From Maniola hyperantus (taxonomy: Eukaryota > Arthropoda > Insecta > Lepidoptera > Nymphalidae), in contig NC_048555.1 in the NCBI RefSeq assembly GCF_902806685.2, positions 2,170,001 to 2,234,000 of the forward strand: DNA of 64,000 nt, read 5' to 3'. Made by a program: the position numbers and the translations under genes. The number at the start of each line of letters is the position of its first letter. Position 1 is the first letter of the stretch. This document shows, in pieces, positions 10,053 through 21,500 of the stretch. The notes beneath the pieces were generated by a model. It saw only the letters and a list, made by a program, of their open reading frames with translations, searched no databases and was not told where the DNA came from.

Positions 10053-10688
10053 ATGTGGAAAAGGTTCCTCCGGCCGTTCTCCGGTTATATTAATAAAATG
10101 TTGCCTGAAGTTGTTTTCGTGTTGGGTGCTCCCGGTGCCGGCAAAGGCACACAGTGTTCCTTTATTTCCAAAGAATTTGGATTCGTTCATCTCTCTGCCG
10201 GGGATTTACTCCGCGAGGAGCGTCAGAGGCCTGGTTCTGAATATGGAGAAATGATCGAGGAGAAGATCCGGAACGGCGAGATCGTTCCCGTCGAGGTTAC
10301 ATGTTCGCTTATACATAAAGCGATGCAGAAGTCCGGTAAGACGAGATTTTTGATCGACGGCTTCCCTCGTAATAAAGATAATTTAGACGGCTGGGAGCGC
10401 GTCATGTCTGACAAAACCAAATTGCTATTTGTGCTATTCTTCGAGTGCTGTCGGGATCTGTGCACGGAGCGCTGCCTGGGGCGCGGCGCGGCGGGCAGCG
10501 GTCGCTCTGACGACAATCTAGACAGCCTTCAAAAGAGATTCAATACATACCTTAATGCTACCATGCCCATCATAGAACATTATGAGCGTAAGGGACTGGT
10601 GCACCGAGTGAAAGCGGAATCAGCCCCAGATGTTGTGTTTGAGGATGTCAAAAAACTATTCAACAAATTAGACCGGATAGATAATTAA
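10053..10688 (+). CDS. UMP-CMP kinase (intronless)
   Basis: Transfers phosphate from ATP to UMP, CMP or dCMP. 211 aa, in the adenylate-kinase fold. The P-loop GAPGAGKGTQ is at residues 26-35, then HLSAGDLLREE (NMP-binding), DGFPRNKDNLDGW, and the LID stretch GRGAAGSGRSDDNLDSLQKR with its conserved arginines. An in-frame TAG at 10038-10040 rules out an earlier start. Starting at 10053 gives a basic N-terminal extension (MWKRFLRPFSGYINK); a start at Met16 gives the core enzyme. The extension could be a weak mitochondrial leader, which is inference. The frame is intact with no introns, so it is either a genuinely single-exon gene or an expressed retrocopy; no poly(A) tract is visible right after the gene. 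Isolated on this strand between the snoRNA gene and repeats. Confidence 0.95.
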   Translation: MWKRFLRPFSGYINKMLPEVVFVLGAPGAGKGTQCSFISKEFGFVHLSAGDLLREERQRPGSEYGEMIEEKIRNGEIVPVEVTCSLIHKAMQKSGKTRFLIDGFPRNKDNLDGWERVMSDKTKLLFVLFFECCRDLCTERCLGRGAAGSGRSDDNLDSLQKRFNTYLNATMPIIEHYERKGLVHRVKAESAPDVVFEDVKKLFNKLDRIDN

Positions 10689-11580
10689 AATAATAGTAGA
10701 CTCACTACTTTTAATCTTCTTTTACTGTTAAGCGTAATAGCAGCTCAAGATTAAAATGTCATGCTGAATCTACAATGGAAAATAGCTGTAAAGGTTAAAA
10801 GAAGATGAACTATCATTAATTTTATGACTTTACACTTAAATTACTTTACTTATTTATTAATCTGTTAGGAAAATAATAATTTACTACACAATGAAACTTC
10901 TGATAAGTGCAACCTGTAGACATAAGTTTAAAAAAAATCAAGAATCATGATGTTATAATGTTAATAGTTAAGATTGTAACAAGGCAAGATTGCCATGAAC
11001 TAAAAGACCTTCACCTTAATAGCATTGCTTGGCATTGTTATTTTTTACTGTGTATTGCAGGCAAAGGTCAAAAGTTAGATTTGCCAGTCACCTTAAATAG
11101 TGTTATCTGTGCCATACTCTATACTATGTATTTCAATTAAGAAGAGCTTTACCATGCTTGTAATAATATTATGATACTTGTACTTAAATTAAGGAATTCT
11201 TTATTCTTCTATTTTTTCATAATTCTTATATTTTTGTAGGTTTTATTTGAAAATGAAAATAGTTAAATTATTATTTATCAAGTGGAAACTTCAATTATTC
11301 TCTAAAGTCTAGAAACTTATTGTAGGTTTTCTTAATTGAAACATATAGTACGGGGTACAGTACGATTCAAACGTAAATGCGCCCCTGAAGTTTGCGCAGG
11401 ACGTTGCCCACAACACACATTTTGGGTGTCCGAGGTCGCCCGAGGTAGCGGGGAGGGTAACAACAGCGCCCATCTCGCTCCTACATTCCCGCCAGTTCCT
11501 TGATGCATCTCTCTCTTGCTATACGTGTCCTGTTTGTTTGTACAGTCGAATTGAGAAGTTACTTTGTTTAAGCTTGCTTG
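10689..11580. other. Kinase 3' flank, no gene seen
   Basis: AT-rich sequence with no supported ORF. No canonical AATAAA lies close after the kinase stop; the next clear one on this strand is at 12142-12147, so the 3' end of the transcript is unresolved. 11380-11520 is a GC-richer patch without recognisable structure. Confidence 0.5.
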
Positions 11581-11756
11581 ATGGTACGATTACACCTACC
11601 CAGTAGTTAAGCGAGACAGTAAAATGACACTCGGCCGAGACAGTGTTGTGGCTGAGAAATTGGCGAAATTGCATTCTTTAAAGTGTTTATACCAACCGAG
11701 TACTCGGCCGAAGACACTGACTCGCCACTTTACTCGTTAGGTGTAATCGTACCATA
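11581..11756. mobile_element. MITE with TGGTACGATTACACCTA ends
   Basis: The left terminus 'TGGTACGATTACACCTA' is repeated in inverted form as 'TAGGTGTAATCGTACCA' at the right end. Secondary inverted matches (CTCGGCCGA / TCGGCCGAG) lie further in. About 175 bp, non-coding. Confidence 0.8.
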
Positions 11757-12339
11757 AGCTGAGGTGGAACCTACCGCCGCGCATTTAGTGATTTAGTTCT
11801 CGAGTGTACCATGCGCAAGATCGCAAAGCTAACTTCACGCAGACGCATTTAAGTTTGAATCGTACTATACTTAAGTGTAAATTTTCTCAGAAAGAAGCCT
11901 TCAATATACCAATTGAAACTCCAAGTCTATACCAATTGAAGTTTGATAAGATAAGTCAATTGTCATCCTCAATTACTTGTAAAATGATGTCAACATGAAT
12001 TTAAATCATGATTCATAAACTTGATTATCTTATCATAAGCTCTAATTGTGAAATTATTGCAATAAGTTTAAAACAGTGCATTTCCAAGTACCTATACATA
12101 GTAGGAAGTTATGTATGATATGTAAATATAGACCAAAGTTTAATAAACCAACCTGTTTGTTTTATTAAAATTACATCCAAAAGGCTCATTACCCACTACA
12201 TCCTATCCGTAACCGAGAATTCTCGATCCATAACTAATTTGTATGAGGGGTTGCGAATTCAAGACACGCGGCAGCAAAAGCCAAGTTCTTATATAAGTTG
12301 GTTTTACGGCCTCAGCTACTTGAGGTCGAGAATTCTCCT

Positions 12340-12362
12340 CCCCCCCCCCCCCCCCCCCCCCC
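12340..12362 (+). repeat. Poly(C) tract, 23 bp
   Basis: An uninterrupted C homopolymer in AT-rich intergenic DNA. A poly(G) tract of 21 bp occurs at 37054-37074. Such tracts are mutation- and sequencing-prone, so the length should not be trusted. Confidence 0.9.
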
Positions 12363-12496
12363 GCCGAATAGACCCGAAATCGACAAACCGGACCGCACAA
12401 AAGTACGGGGGAGTCCTCGAAAATAGAAGTAGGTAATGTTCCAAGGTGCGTCAATGCACGCAGCGGATTTTTAGCGGACGGTCGGAAAGCCGAGGC

Positions 12497-12528
12497 TTAA
12501 GAGCCCTCGCCCACGGCGACTTTTTGTA
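12497..12528 (+). mobile_element. End fragment of TTAA-flanked MITE
   Basis: TTAA followed by 'GAGCCCTCGCCCACGGCGAC' and TTTTTGTA. These match the terminus of the complete element at 22911-23307. Only one end is present. Confidence 0.7.
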
Positions 12529-12539
12529 ATTGGCTTGGC

Positions 12540-14150
12540 ACCCTACCTACGGAATATAATATATTTCATTTTCATTTTTTATTACGGAAGTAGGATACCT
12601 ACGGGAAGTAGAACTCTAAAAATGAGCCGTCTGATATCGTCATTATATTTAAAGCTTGTAGTTAGCCTCGGCTCTGCCATAGGTACGTTGCAGGGACTAA
12701 TTGCTATCCAATTATCTCGGAATCAATACTTATCAAAATTAATTAGGGATGCTATACGCTCGTAGCGGCATGCTCAGGAGTACACAAATCAGTAAATACT
12801 CAAACAAAACTCAAATTATTCGTGGGTATTTCTTTGGCCCGGACCTACTGATGACGTAATTCAGATCTTAAAAACATTTCAAAGGACACAAGTTTTAAAT
12901 TCAAGGGTATTTTAATGCTACATAATGGCATAGACTACGTAAACGAATAGGCGGGATCAATTACAAACTGTGATTTATAAAAACGTTCCTCAGAATTGTT
13001 CCTTCCTGTTTTAAATATTCATTTCAAGGCTATTTAATAATGCAGTTTCTTATAATGAACTTCCTACTGCAATAAACTCATTTTGCATTCAGAATCGATT
13101 GCTTCCTCGGTTGAAGGTAAAAAATCGGTGAAGTGCGAGCGGATTCGCACACGAAGTGTTCCGTACCATCGTAGGTATAAGAAATAAGACTATTATTAAA
13201 TCGGCCATTTTGGAATTATTATTATTATTAGTGGCAAGACAAATACACATTCTGTGAAATGTCTCTACCTACCTGTAACGGTTTACAAGATACAGCCCAC
13301 TGACAGACACGGACGGACAGCGGGGGCTTAGTTATAGGCTTGCATTGCCACCATTTGACGTAAAACTGTGCTTCGGGTATGGAACATGTATGGAACTTTA
13401 AAAATGAAACATGGTTGAATATTTAAACATTTATTTAACACCAATCAAGCACTGTTATACAGTCTTATTTTTTACAATAATAATAGTAAATGCCAATAAA
13501 AAATAAGTACGAAAATTCCTTTACAATTTATATTTAGGCACCACTATTTGAGAAGTAAATTAGATAGGTACTTATCTATACCAGTTAACAAAGATACATA
13601 TAGAAAAATATTACGTGTGTTACATATACTTAAATAACTTATATATATTATGTATTGTTTATAGTAATAAAATATACTAACTTATGAGTTATAATCTAAG
13701 TAGTAATAAAGTCTTTCAGATCTGAAGTGCAAATTGAATAGTTTGTCACTGAACAAATAAGCTGGAACACTTCCTTCCACTACCATTTTAAATTAAACTT
13801 AAAAAAATTATAATAAGCTTTGTAATAATTTATAAGTATTACTTTGGTAAAACAAAAACTTAATATTCTCAAATAAATTATTTTTAGGATGCCATTCTGA
13901 CCAATATGGAATAGGAAAGATGGCTAAGAGATAATAATAAATCATTTTTATTTTAACAAATAGAATATAAAACGTAAAAACTGAAAATGTATTAGGAAAT
14001 CACAGTTTGTTTGAAATACTGTAGAGTGTATAGGTACAAATCTAAGTACATAAAATGCTATTTCCCTTACATTTAAATATTATTACGTATCACAGTGTAA
14101 TAGACGCAAGTCAGTAGGTTTGGTTGGTAGTCATTACAAAGTACTCTGTG
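12540..14150. other. Intergenic, no gene seen
   Basis: About 1.6 kb of AT-rich sequence with scattered fragments of repeat family C (for example around 13130-13390). No ORF with recognisable protein character and no clear inverted-end element. Confidence 0.5.
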
Positions 14151-14156
14151 GTAGAG

Positions 14157-14408
14157 TCTGTATACTCTATCCACGGAGAGAAGTTAGTATAGCGCTCTCT
14201 CTGTTACGTAAACCCATAAAAATGACATAGACAATAACTCAGTGGGCGTTAACCATTTTGAGTGGCCAACCAATCGCAAACATGTTTTTAAAAAACATTC
14301 GAAAACAGTTTCGTTTGTGATTGGTTGGTGACTTCAGAATGGTTAATGCACTCTGGAGTTTATTGTCTTTTGTATGGGATAGCTTAACAGAGAGCCCTAT
14401 AGGTAGTT
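14157..14408. mobile_element. Palindromic MITE (GCTCTCTCTGTTACGT family)
   Basis: The left end 'CTCTATCCACGGAGAGAAGT' with 'GCGCTCTCTCTGTTACGTAA' is mirrored by 'TTAACAGAGAGCCCTATAG' on the right. 'GTTAACCATTTTGA' and 'CAGAATGGTTAA' are inner inverted arms. A second copy is at 15368-15615, and relatives lie at 38575-38935. Confidence 0.8.
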
Positions 14409-14721
14409 AGTTTGTACGAAAAAATAGAGCTTTTAATCTATGGCATTACTTGGTACTTTATAACATTTCGATAAGATGGCGGTCTCAAAACAGCTATTCT
14501 GTTTGGCGGCTATTATAAATATACTGAAGTAAAGTAAGATCTGTTACTTTAAGTCGCATCTAAAGAAGTTTTACTTTAAAAAGCTTCCACTTGACACTTT
14601 ATATTGGACACAAAACTTCTAAAAAGCAATTAACATTTAGTATATTAATATTATGTATTAAATGATGTTATACCGAATGTGAACTGATATACTCAAGTTT
14701 AACAACTTTACAGGATTTAAT

Positions 14722-14830
14722 GAGCCTCAATAGCTCAACGGGTAAAGGAGTGGACTGAAATCCGAAAGGTTGACGGTTCAAATGCCGCCCGTTGCACTAT
14801 TGTCGTGCCTACTCCTAGCTTGACGCTTAG
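14722..14830 (+). mobile_element. tRNA-derived SINE head
   Basis: 'GCCTCAATAGCTCAACGGGT' resembles a tRNA 5' half with an A box, followed by a B-box-like 'GGTTCAAATGCC'. The acceptor stem does not close, and the same unit is found in reverse at 27385-27505, so this is a SINE and not a tRNA gene. Confidence 0.7.
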
Positions 14831-14969
14831 TTGGAGGGGAAAAGGGTTGGCTAATATTCTTTTATGAAAAAAAAACTGTCTTGGAAGTGTGACACTGTGG
14901 AGTAGGAAACAGTATAGTGAAATTATTAAAAAGAGATAGGACATGTTGCCAGTTCACAGTCGATATTAT

Positions 14970-15215
14970 GTTTTTAGGGTTCCGTAGTAAACAAGGAACC
15001 CTTATAGTTTCGCCATGTCTGTCCGTACGTCCGTCGTCGGTTAATCTCAGAGACTATTAGTGCTCAGTTAGTCAGTTAGTCAAGTGCCGTGTGTTAAAGG
15101 ATAAACTATCATGGCTAAGTAGGGTTCACAGGTTAAGGAGTTATATCTGTTTTTCGAGGTTAATTGTGACTACGGAACCCTATACACTGCGCGTGCCACG
15201 CACTTGGCCGGTTTA
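14970..15215 (+). repeat. Dispersed repeat family C
   Basis: Begins 'TTTTTAGGGTTCCGTA' and ends near 'GCCACGCACTTGGCCGG' (elsewhere 'CTGACTCGCACTTGGCCGGT'). Copies or pieces: 25200-25460, 31340-31935 (partly reverse), 39785-40200, 42250-42400, 60550-60800. This is a short abundant element common in lepidopteran introns. Confidence 0.7.
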
Positions 15216-15367
15216 TTGATTATCTACTATTAATACAACATTCAAAGCTGAAATGAAATGATTTGTACACGAGACATTCTAGCTACAATACAACCAGTCA
15301 GCATTTTTTCCCTTCGTATTGCACGTGCTAAGGCAACTTTGTACAATCACATTAGTCAGTCCTAACT

Positions 15368-15615
15368 CCTATACTCTATCCACGGAAAGAAGTTACTATA
15401 GAGCTCTCTCTGTTACGTTAACCCATACAAATGATAAAGACAACAATCTCAGTGGGCGTTAACCATTTTGAAATTCAATTTAAAATGTTTTCAAAAACGA
15501 CAACATAGTTTCGTTTGTGATTGGTTGGTGCCTCAAAATGGTTAACGTCCATTTGCCTCTGTCATTTGCATGGGATTACGTGACAGAGAGGGCTCTATAT
15601 ACTAACTTACGCGGT
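15368..15615. mobile_element. Palindromic MITE, second copy
   Basis: Same architecture as the 14157 copy: 'GAGCTCTCTCTGTTACGTTA' at the left, 'TTACGTGACAGAGAGGGCTC' at the right, and inner arms 'GTTAACCATTTTGA' / 'TCAAAATGGTTAAC'. No coding capacity. Confidence 0.8.
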
Positions 15616-15768
15616 GTCCTATGTGAGCGACGAATACGACGCGACACGACGCGGCCTATATGGCAGTCTGCGTCCAAGTACGGTATGTCGTTGAGTTGAT
15701 CGCGTTCGTCGCGTTCGCAAGCGTCGCGTCGCGTAGTATTCGTCGCTCACGCAAGACACCGCGTTATC
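15611..15768. mobile_element. GC-rich inverted repeat (GAGCGACGAATAC ends)
   Basis: 'GCGGTGTCCTATGTGAGCGA' followed by CGAATACGACGCGAC is mirrored by 'GTATTCGTCGCTCACGCAAG' and ACACCGC. The arms are about 45 bp and the loop contains more GCG/CGC runs. It abuts the MITE at 15368-15615. Confidence 0.75.
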
Positions 15769-16019
15769 GTGGATAGAATATTGCCTCTACCCTCCTTATA
15801 TTAATAGAATAAGCAACACAGTCAGCAGCAGCCAGCTTAATGATCACATTCAAAAACTGTCATAGGCATACTGGGCTGTCAAACTGCATAATTTTAATTG
15901 TACGAGCTTCCACGTATCACACATCTTTAAATAATTCACGAATCAATCGTATATTGTATCGATATCAACAATTCTTAGCAAAGCTAGCAAACAAACAGTG
16001 GTTACTGATTCTGCGCACA

Positions 16020-16275
16020 ACCTAATTTTAGAGTATTCGCATCCTCTTCTTACTAATGTAATATGAAAAGGACAGACGCAGTTTGACAGTTTTAAATTCA
16101 ATTTTTAGATGGTAAAACCCGTGATTTTAGCGCACAGTCGCGAGCCTACTGTTTAAATTTGTAGCGTGCACTAAAATTTTGAGTCTTTAAATGTAAAGTT
16201 CATGTCCTGTCCCTTTTTAGCATTGTTAAAAAGAAAAGGATGCAGATACTCTAAATTTAGTTTAGAGAAAGACAA
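16020..16275. repeat. Palindrome-ended repeat (ATTTTAGAGTATTCGCATCC)
   Basis: Inverted ends 'AATTTTAGAGTATTCGCATC' and 'GATGCAGATACTCTAAATTT'. A second copy at 50255-50720 carries another repeat inserted in its middle, so the family was present before that insertion. Confidence 0.75.
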
Positions 16276-16290
16276 CGGAATCGGTGCCAG

Positions 16291-16453
16291 TGTGGCTAAT
16301 CTCGTTGTACACAATCTCTAAACTAAACTAAAATGTCACGTCTAAATCTATTGCTATCCCTTTCATAATGGTGCTTGCGGAAAAGGATAGCACTAGATTT
16401 AGACCTGTTAATTTAGTTTAGTTCAGAGATTGTGTACAAGAGAATCGGCCCCA
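16291..16453. mobile_element. Palindromic MITE (TTGTACACAATCTCTAAACT family)
   Basis: 'TTGTACACAATCTCTAAACT' at the left and 'AGAGATTGTGTACAAGAGAA' at the right are inverted copies. The centre also pairs: 'GTCTAAATCTATTGCTATCC' against 'GGATAGCACTAGATTTAGAC'. Other copies: 16617-16780, 31121-31252 (shortened), 37817-37983. It can fold as one long hairpin. Confidence 0.82.
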
Positions 16454-17439
16454 ATGTTGATTTTGACATTGGCCGAACCTCTTGGCGCCCTCTGAGATCA
16501 GTTTTGCCTGTGGATACCTATATCATATCCCCAATACATGGCCGATGTTTTAGTCGCCATTTTTCACTCAGTTACTAGAATATTTTTTATATTTAAACAT
16601 TTAGTTACACCCATATTGTGGCTAATTCCATTGTACACAATCTCTAAACTAAACTAAAATGGCATGTCTAAATCTAATGCTATCCCTTTCATAATGTTGC
16701 TTGGGGAAAAGGATGGCACTAAATTTAGACCTGTTAATTTAGTTTAGTTTAGAGATTGTGTACAAGAGAATCGGCCCCAGTATCCATACTAATATTATAA
16801 ATGCGAAAGTGTGTCTGCTAGATTTTCACGGCCCAACAGCTTTACCGATTTCGATGACATTTGGTACAGAGGTAGCTTACATCCCGGGGAAGGACATAGG
16901 CTACTTTTATCCCGGAAAATCGAGTTCCCACGGGATTTTTAAAAACCGAAACATACGCGGACGAAGTCGCGTGCATCGCCTAGTATTGAAATAAGATTTA
17001 CATTTTACATACACAAAAATTCTTTGGGACTATGCATTTAAGAGATCTTACAGACGAACGAACTGACGAACTTTACCTGCGACAAAGCAACGACTTCAGT
17101 CGATCTATAGTGATGACATATATTTCTAGCAAAATAAGCCTTAACAATATAGAGATTCTAAATATAAGCTATATGAAATAAATAAAATGGAATTGACCGT
17201 GGAACGTTAAAATGAAATAATAATTATTGGAACTCAATAATTATACTCAATAATTACAAAGGAATGTTTGATAGAAATGTGATTCCTAAAAATACCTGTA
17301 TTTTTAGGAATCACGTCAGGGTGGATTAAAAAATACTAATAACTTCTTTATTTTACGTAATACTGAATACTTGTTCTATGATTTTAAAATACGGTATTTG
17401 CCTATGTGAAAAATAAATTATTTCTCAGTGATTATTAAA

Positions 17440-17800
17440 TAGAGGGTCTTCCTAAATACGTAAAATCCACGTCTTTTGTTAGTTTTAAGTGCAATAACCA
17501 TTTTAAATTATCGATTAAACTAAAAAAGATTCCGACGAATTGAGACCCTCCTCCTTTTTTTGAAGTCGGTTAAAAAAAGCACGTCAAATCATTGTGACGT
17601 CACATGCCAATATTTCATAGAAGCTCGCATACTAATAATAGTCAAATACCGGATTTTAGTTCATATAAAAAATAAATAAACTGCATGGCGGCTCTAAAGG
17701 TGGACTTTTTGAGTCGAGCATAATATGTGTCAGTGTTGCTCCATATGAAATCCTTACATTTGCATAGGACATTAATCTGCCACTCAAAGGCGTCGCGGCG
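17440..17800. repeat. Dispersed repeat with copy at 49975-50215
   Basis: Shares 'AGAGGGTCTTCC', 'ACGTAAAATCCACG', 'ATAACCATTTTAAATTATCG' and 'GATTGTGACGTCACA' with 49975-50215. Non-coding; class unknown. 17800-18540 is otherwise featureless 3' flank of the ABCA gene, with an A18 tract near 18275. Confidence 0.65.
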
Positions 17801-18557
17801 TCGGTGACGTTCGACTCGAAAGTCCACTTAAAAAGATATACCTTCGTATCGCTGCGCTCGAATGACGTAAGACGTTTCCTACATATGCATAGTACATTAA
17901 TCAGCCGCTTTTTATTTTAACTGGTTTTACGGCTCTGGGTTCTAGCCTTAACACTGCCACTCTGCCTAGTGTCAGTTTAGGCAGAGGTTTGGCTCGCAAA
18001 TCCACCTATGTGCGAGGCGTACGGTCATCGGCGGACGATCGGCAAGTGCCTACTTTTTTTTTGTTCAATATACTTACAGTACGCAACAGCAAGTTAAACT
18101 TAATCTGAGTATAAGTTTATAAGTTAGAATATAAGTTTACATACATAAGTACATTTTAATACGTAGATTACAGTTATTTTTAAGGAGCGTCAGCTCGCCA
18201 ACAAACTGGCTCACAACAGTTTGGCGAGAAAATAATAATGTAAATATTTGGTGTACCTACGATTGTTATAAATAAAAAAAAAAAAAAAAAAGTAATACAT
18301 CGATCTTTATATAGCAGATTTGTAGAGCGTTGTCTCTGTCGTTGAGACCGACAAAACGTCATATAGGTACGAGTGACAGAGACAACATTCTACAAAGCCG
18401 AAACGTCATTCTAAAGGCCGATGTACATTACTTTCTGCCGCGTAATGTATTAAGATTTGTGTAAAAGAATAAAAGGTGTTTAGTAGAAAAGTAAGAGGTT
18501 ATAAGTATTTTTGAAATATCCCTGTACGCAATAATTAATGTTTAGCTCTGTGGCAGT

Positions 18558-21500
18558 TCAAACAGGCACCGGCCCCGGCGCCTCCTGCGGCTCCTCTTTA
18601 GCGAAAGAGAGGAACACCTCCTCGAGCGTGGTCTCCGTCACGGAGTAGTCCTCCAGCAGGTCCGCGAACTCCGCTCGAAGCTGTTCCAGCTCCGCGAATA
18701 GCTCGCTGTAGCGCATCGTTTCGTTGATGTGGTAGTGCAACATGGTCTATAAGGAATATTTCATCATCATCATGATCAACCCATCGCCGGCTCACTACAG
18801 AGCGCGGGTCTCCTCTCAGATCGAGAAGGGTTTTGGCCATAGTCTACCACGCTGGCCATGTGCGGATTGGTAGACTTCACACACCTTTGAGAACATTACG
18901 GAGAACTCTTAGGCATGCAGGTTTCCTCACGATGTTTCCCTTCACCGTTAAAGCAAGTGATATTTAATTACTTAAAACGCACATAACTCCGAAAAGTTAG
19001 AGGTACGTGCCCGGGATCGAACCCCCGACCTCCGATTAGAAGGCAGACGTCCTAACCACTAGGCTATCACAGCTTAAGGAATATTTAGCGCTAATAAATT
19101 ATCTTCTGATTATATAAAAGGAAAAGCTGACTGAATGATCTATCAACGCACAGCTCAAACTACTGGGTTGAAGTTCGGCATGCAGAAATAGTACGCGGCT
19201 GAAAGTAATGTACATCGACCTTTAGAAGGAGAAAGCAGATTTGTAGAGCGTTGTCTTAATCGTTGAGACCGACAAAACGTCCGACCGACAACGCGCCCTA
19301 CAAAGCCGAAACGTCATTCTAAAGGCCGATGTACATTACTTTCTGCCGCGTACTGATTATGATGTAGACATCCACTAAGAAAAGATTTTTGAAAATTCAA
19401 TCCCTAATGGAGTAAAATAAGGGTTCGAAATTTGTGTAGTCCACGCGGACAAAGTCGCGGGAATAAGCTAGTACTTGAATAAAAGACGACATGCAAAGTG
19501 TCGTAGGGAGCCGCTGGATTCAGGCGGTGTGTGTGGAAGTCCCTACAAGAGACCTTTTCCTCTGAGAAGAGGAAGATTAGCTAGTATGAAATGTTATAAT
19601 TACCGTGTGTTCGTCACGCAATGTGCAGTTGAACTTCTGTTGCAGCGCCGCTTTCAGCCGCGATACGTCCGGCTTAGCGCTGTCGGTTACTGAAAATTAA
19701 CAATTTATAAATTACTAGCTAATGCCCGCGACTTTTTTCATTTTCCGGGATTTTCCGGGATAAAAAGTAGCCTATGTGTTAATCCAGGGTATAATCTATC
19801 TCCATTCCAAATTTCAGCCAAATCCGTCCAGTAGTTATTGCGTGAAGGTGTAATATGTACGAATTGACAGTTTAAACGTAGCATGTTCATATTAGCTGTA
19901 ACATAAAAATGCAACTCCTCAATATATCGAAGTAGGTTGCCTGCACATCGGATTGAAAGAGAGGTGATGCAAAATTATGTAGGTTAGGTAGTTAAGCAAT
20001 AAGATTTAAACAATAGTATGTAAGATTTATTTATTGTTATTGTTAGTCCATAAGCGAGAGTAGATCATAAGCCGGCTCTCAATAAACATCATTCACCGTT
20101 GCCGCATTTAATTATTACCATACGGCCACAACATATCTCATGGCGACCCTTGCCAGTCGGTGCATGCCTAATCTAAGTGCGTGCACCGGCTGGGCACCGA
20201 TCAAGAAGAAAACTACACAATTTAATTTTCAAAAGAATATCAAGATTCAAGACTCAACTAAAACAAAAAGAAAATAATTCCACGTCCTGTATGAAACACT
20301 AACATCAAGAAATAAGTTCAAAAATGAATCGCTTATGAACAGAAGACAATCTCAAGCTTCATTGATCGGCCCAGCATCATCGTGCGTCCAGGGTTATCCC
20401 GGCCACAACTAGGAGGTGTCCAGGGTATTCCCGGCCCAGTTCGAGGAGTCCAGGGTGTTCCCGGCCCATTAAGATGCAGTAAAGAAGAGGCGCAGACTCC
20501 AGACCTCCGGACCTGATGACCAAAACCAATCCTGACGACGACGGCGACTACACGGCGGTCACGAAATTGATTGATAAAATGCGTCGCTAATAGTTAAAGT
20601 AAGTGCAATTTATCTCTCGTAATGGGCAAATAGGTAGAATGTGTAGGAATTGTAATTTTTTTGGGTAGATAATTTAATTTTGTACGTATAGGTTAGGAGA
20701 ATATTGGTTTTTTTTTAATAAATAATACTTGCTCCACTATCTACTAATAAATTCCGTTCGTGCTTTATTTGTAAGATTTTATATAGTGTGTAGGATAGTT
20801 TAAAATAATAATGGATAGTCAATAAATGAATAGGTCCTTATTTTTTTCGTAAATATTCGGTGTTAAAATCGAAATATAATAATTCAGAGAATTATAACGG
20901 TGTCATCGCGTGGTCAACGACACACGCGTACCCGAACATTTTGTATTGTTATACGAGACAATGGTTTTGCTGGAGATGCAATTTGCAAATACAAGGAAAT
21001 GAATATGAAATAAGGAGAATTTTTCCCCTACAGACGTTTTTCGTCTAGTTTCGCGCTAGTTTGGACGATATAAGACTATACCCGGCTTTGACAAATTAGG
21101 ACTCTGCAAACCAAAGGCTTGATCACCCTTCGGCTGTAGAAGTGCTATAGGTATAAAATATACAATATTTATTTTGGGATTGAGACATACTGACGTAGGA
21201 AGATGATTATTATTTATTTATTTGGACGCGATGTTTTGCGCATATTTAGTACCTCCTCATTCAACTATATATTTGTCTAGACTCTTGATCATTATCTACC
21301 GCGCTGGTGTTAGTGAAAGACCTAGAATTTTTATGAAAAGTTGAATGTTAGTGAAATACTTATTGAAAGAAATAAGTTTGATGAAGATTATAAGTCTTAT
21401 GAAAAATGCTTGCAAGCATGTTATGTTAAATATTTATTAGGAGAGTACGCGCCGCGTTTGTTGATTTGTTTATTTATTTGTATTATGTGAAGAAGTAACT

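Noticed and set aside
14722..14800. tRNA gene
   Set aside because: The A and B boxes are recognisable but the arms do not close and the unit is repeated elsewhere with a SINE body. The same holds for tRNA-like heads at 19010-19078, 25020-25083, 25985-26060 and 39535-39610.
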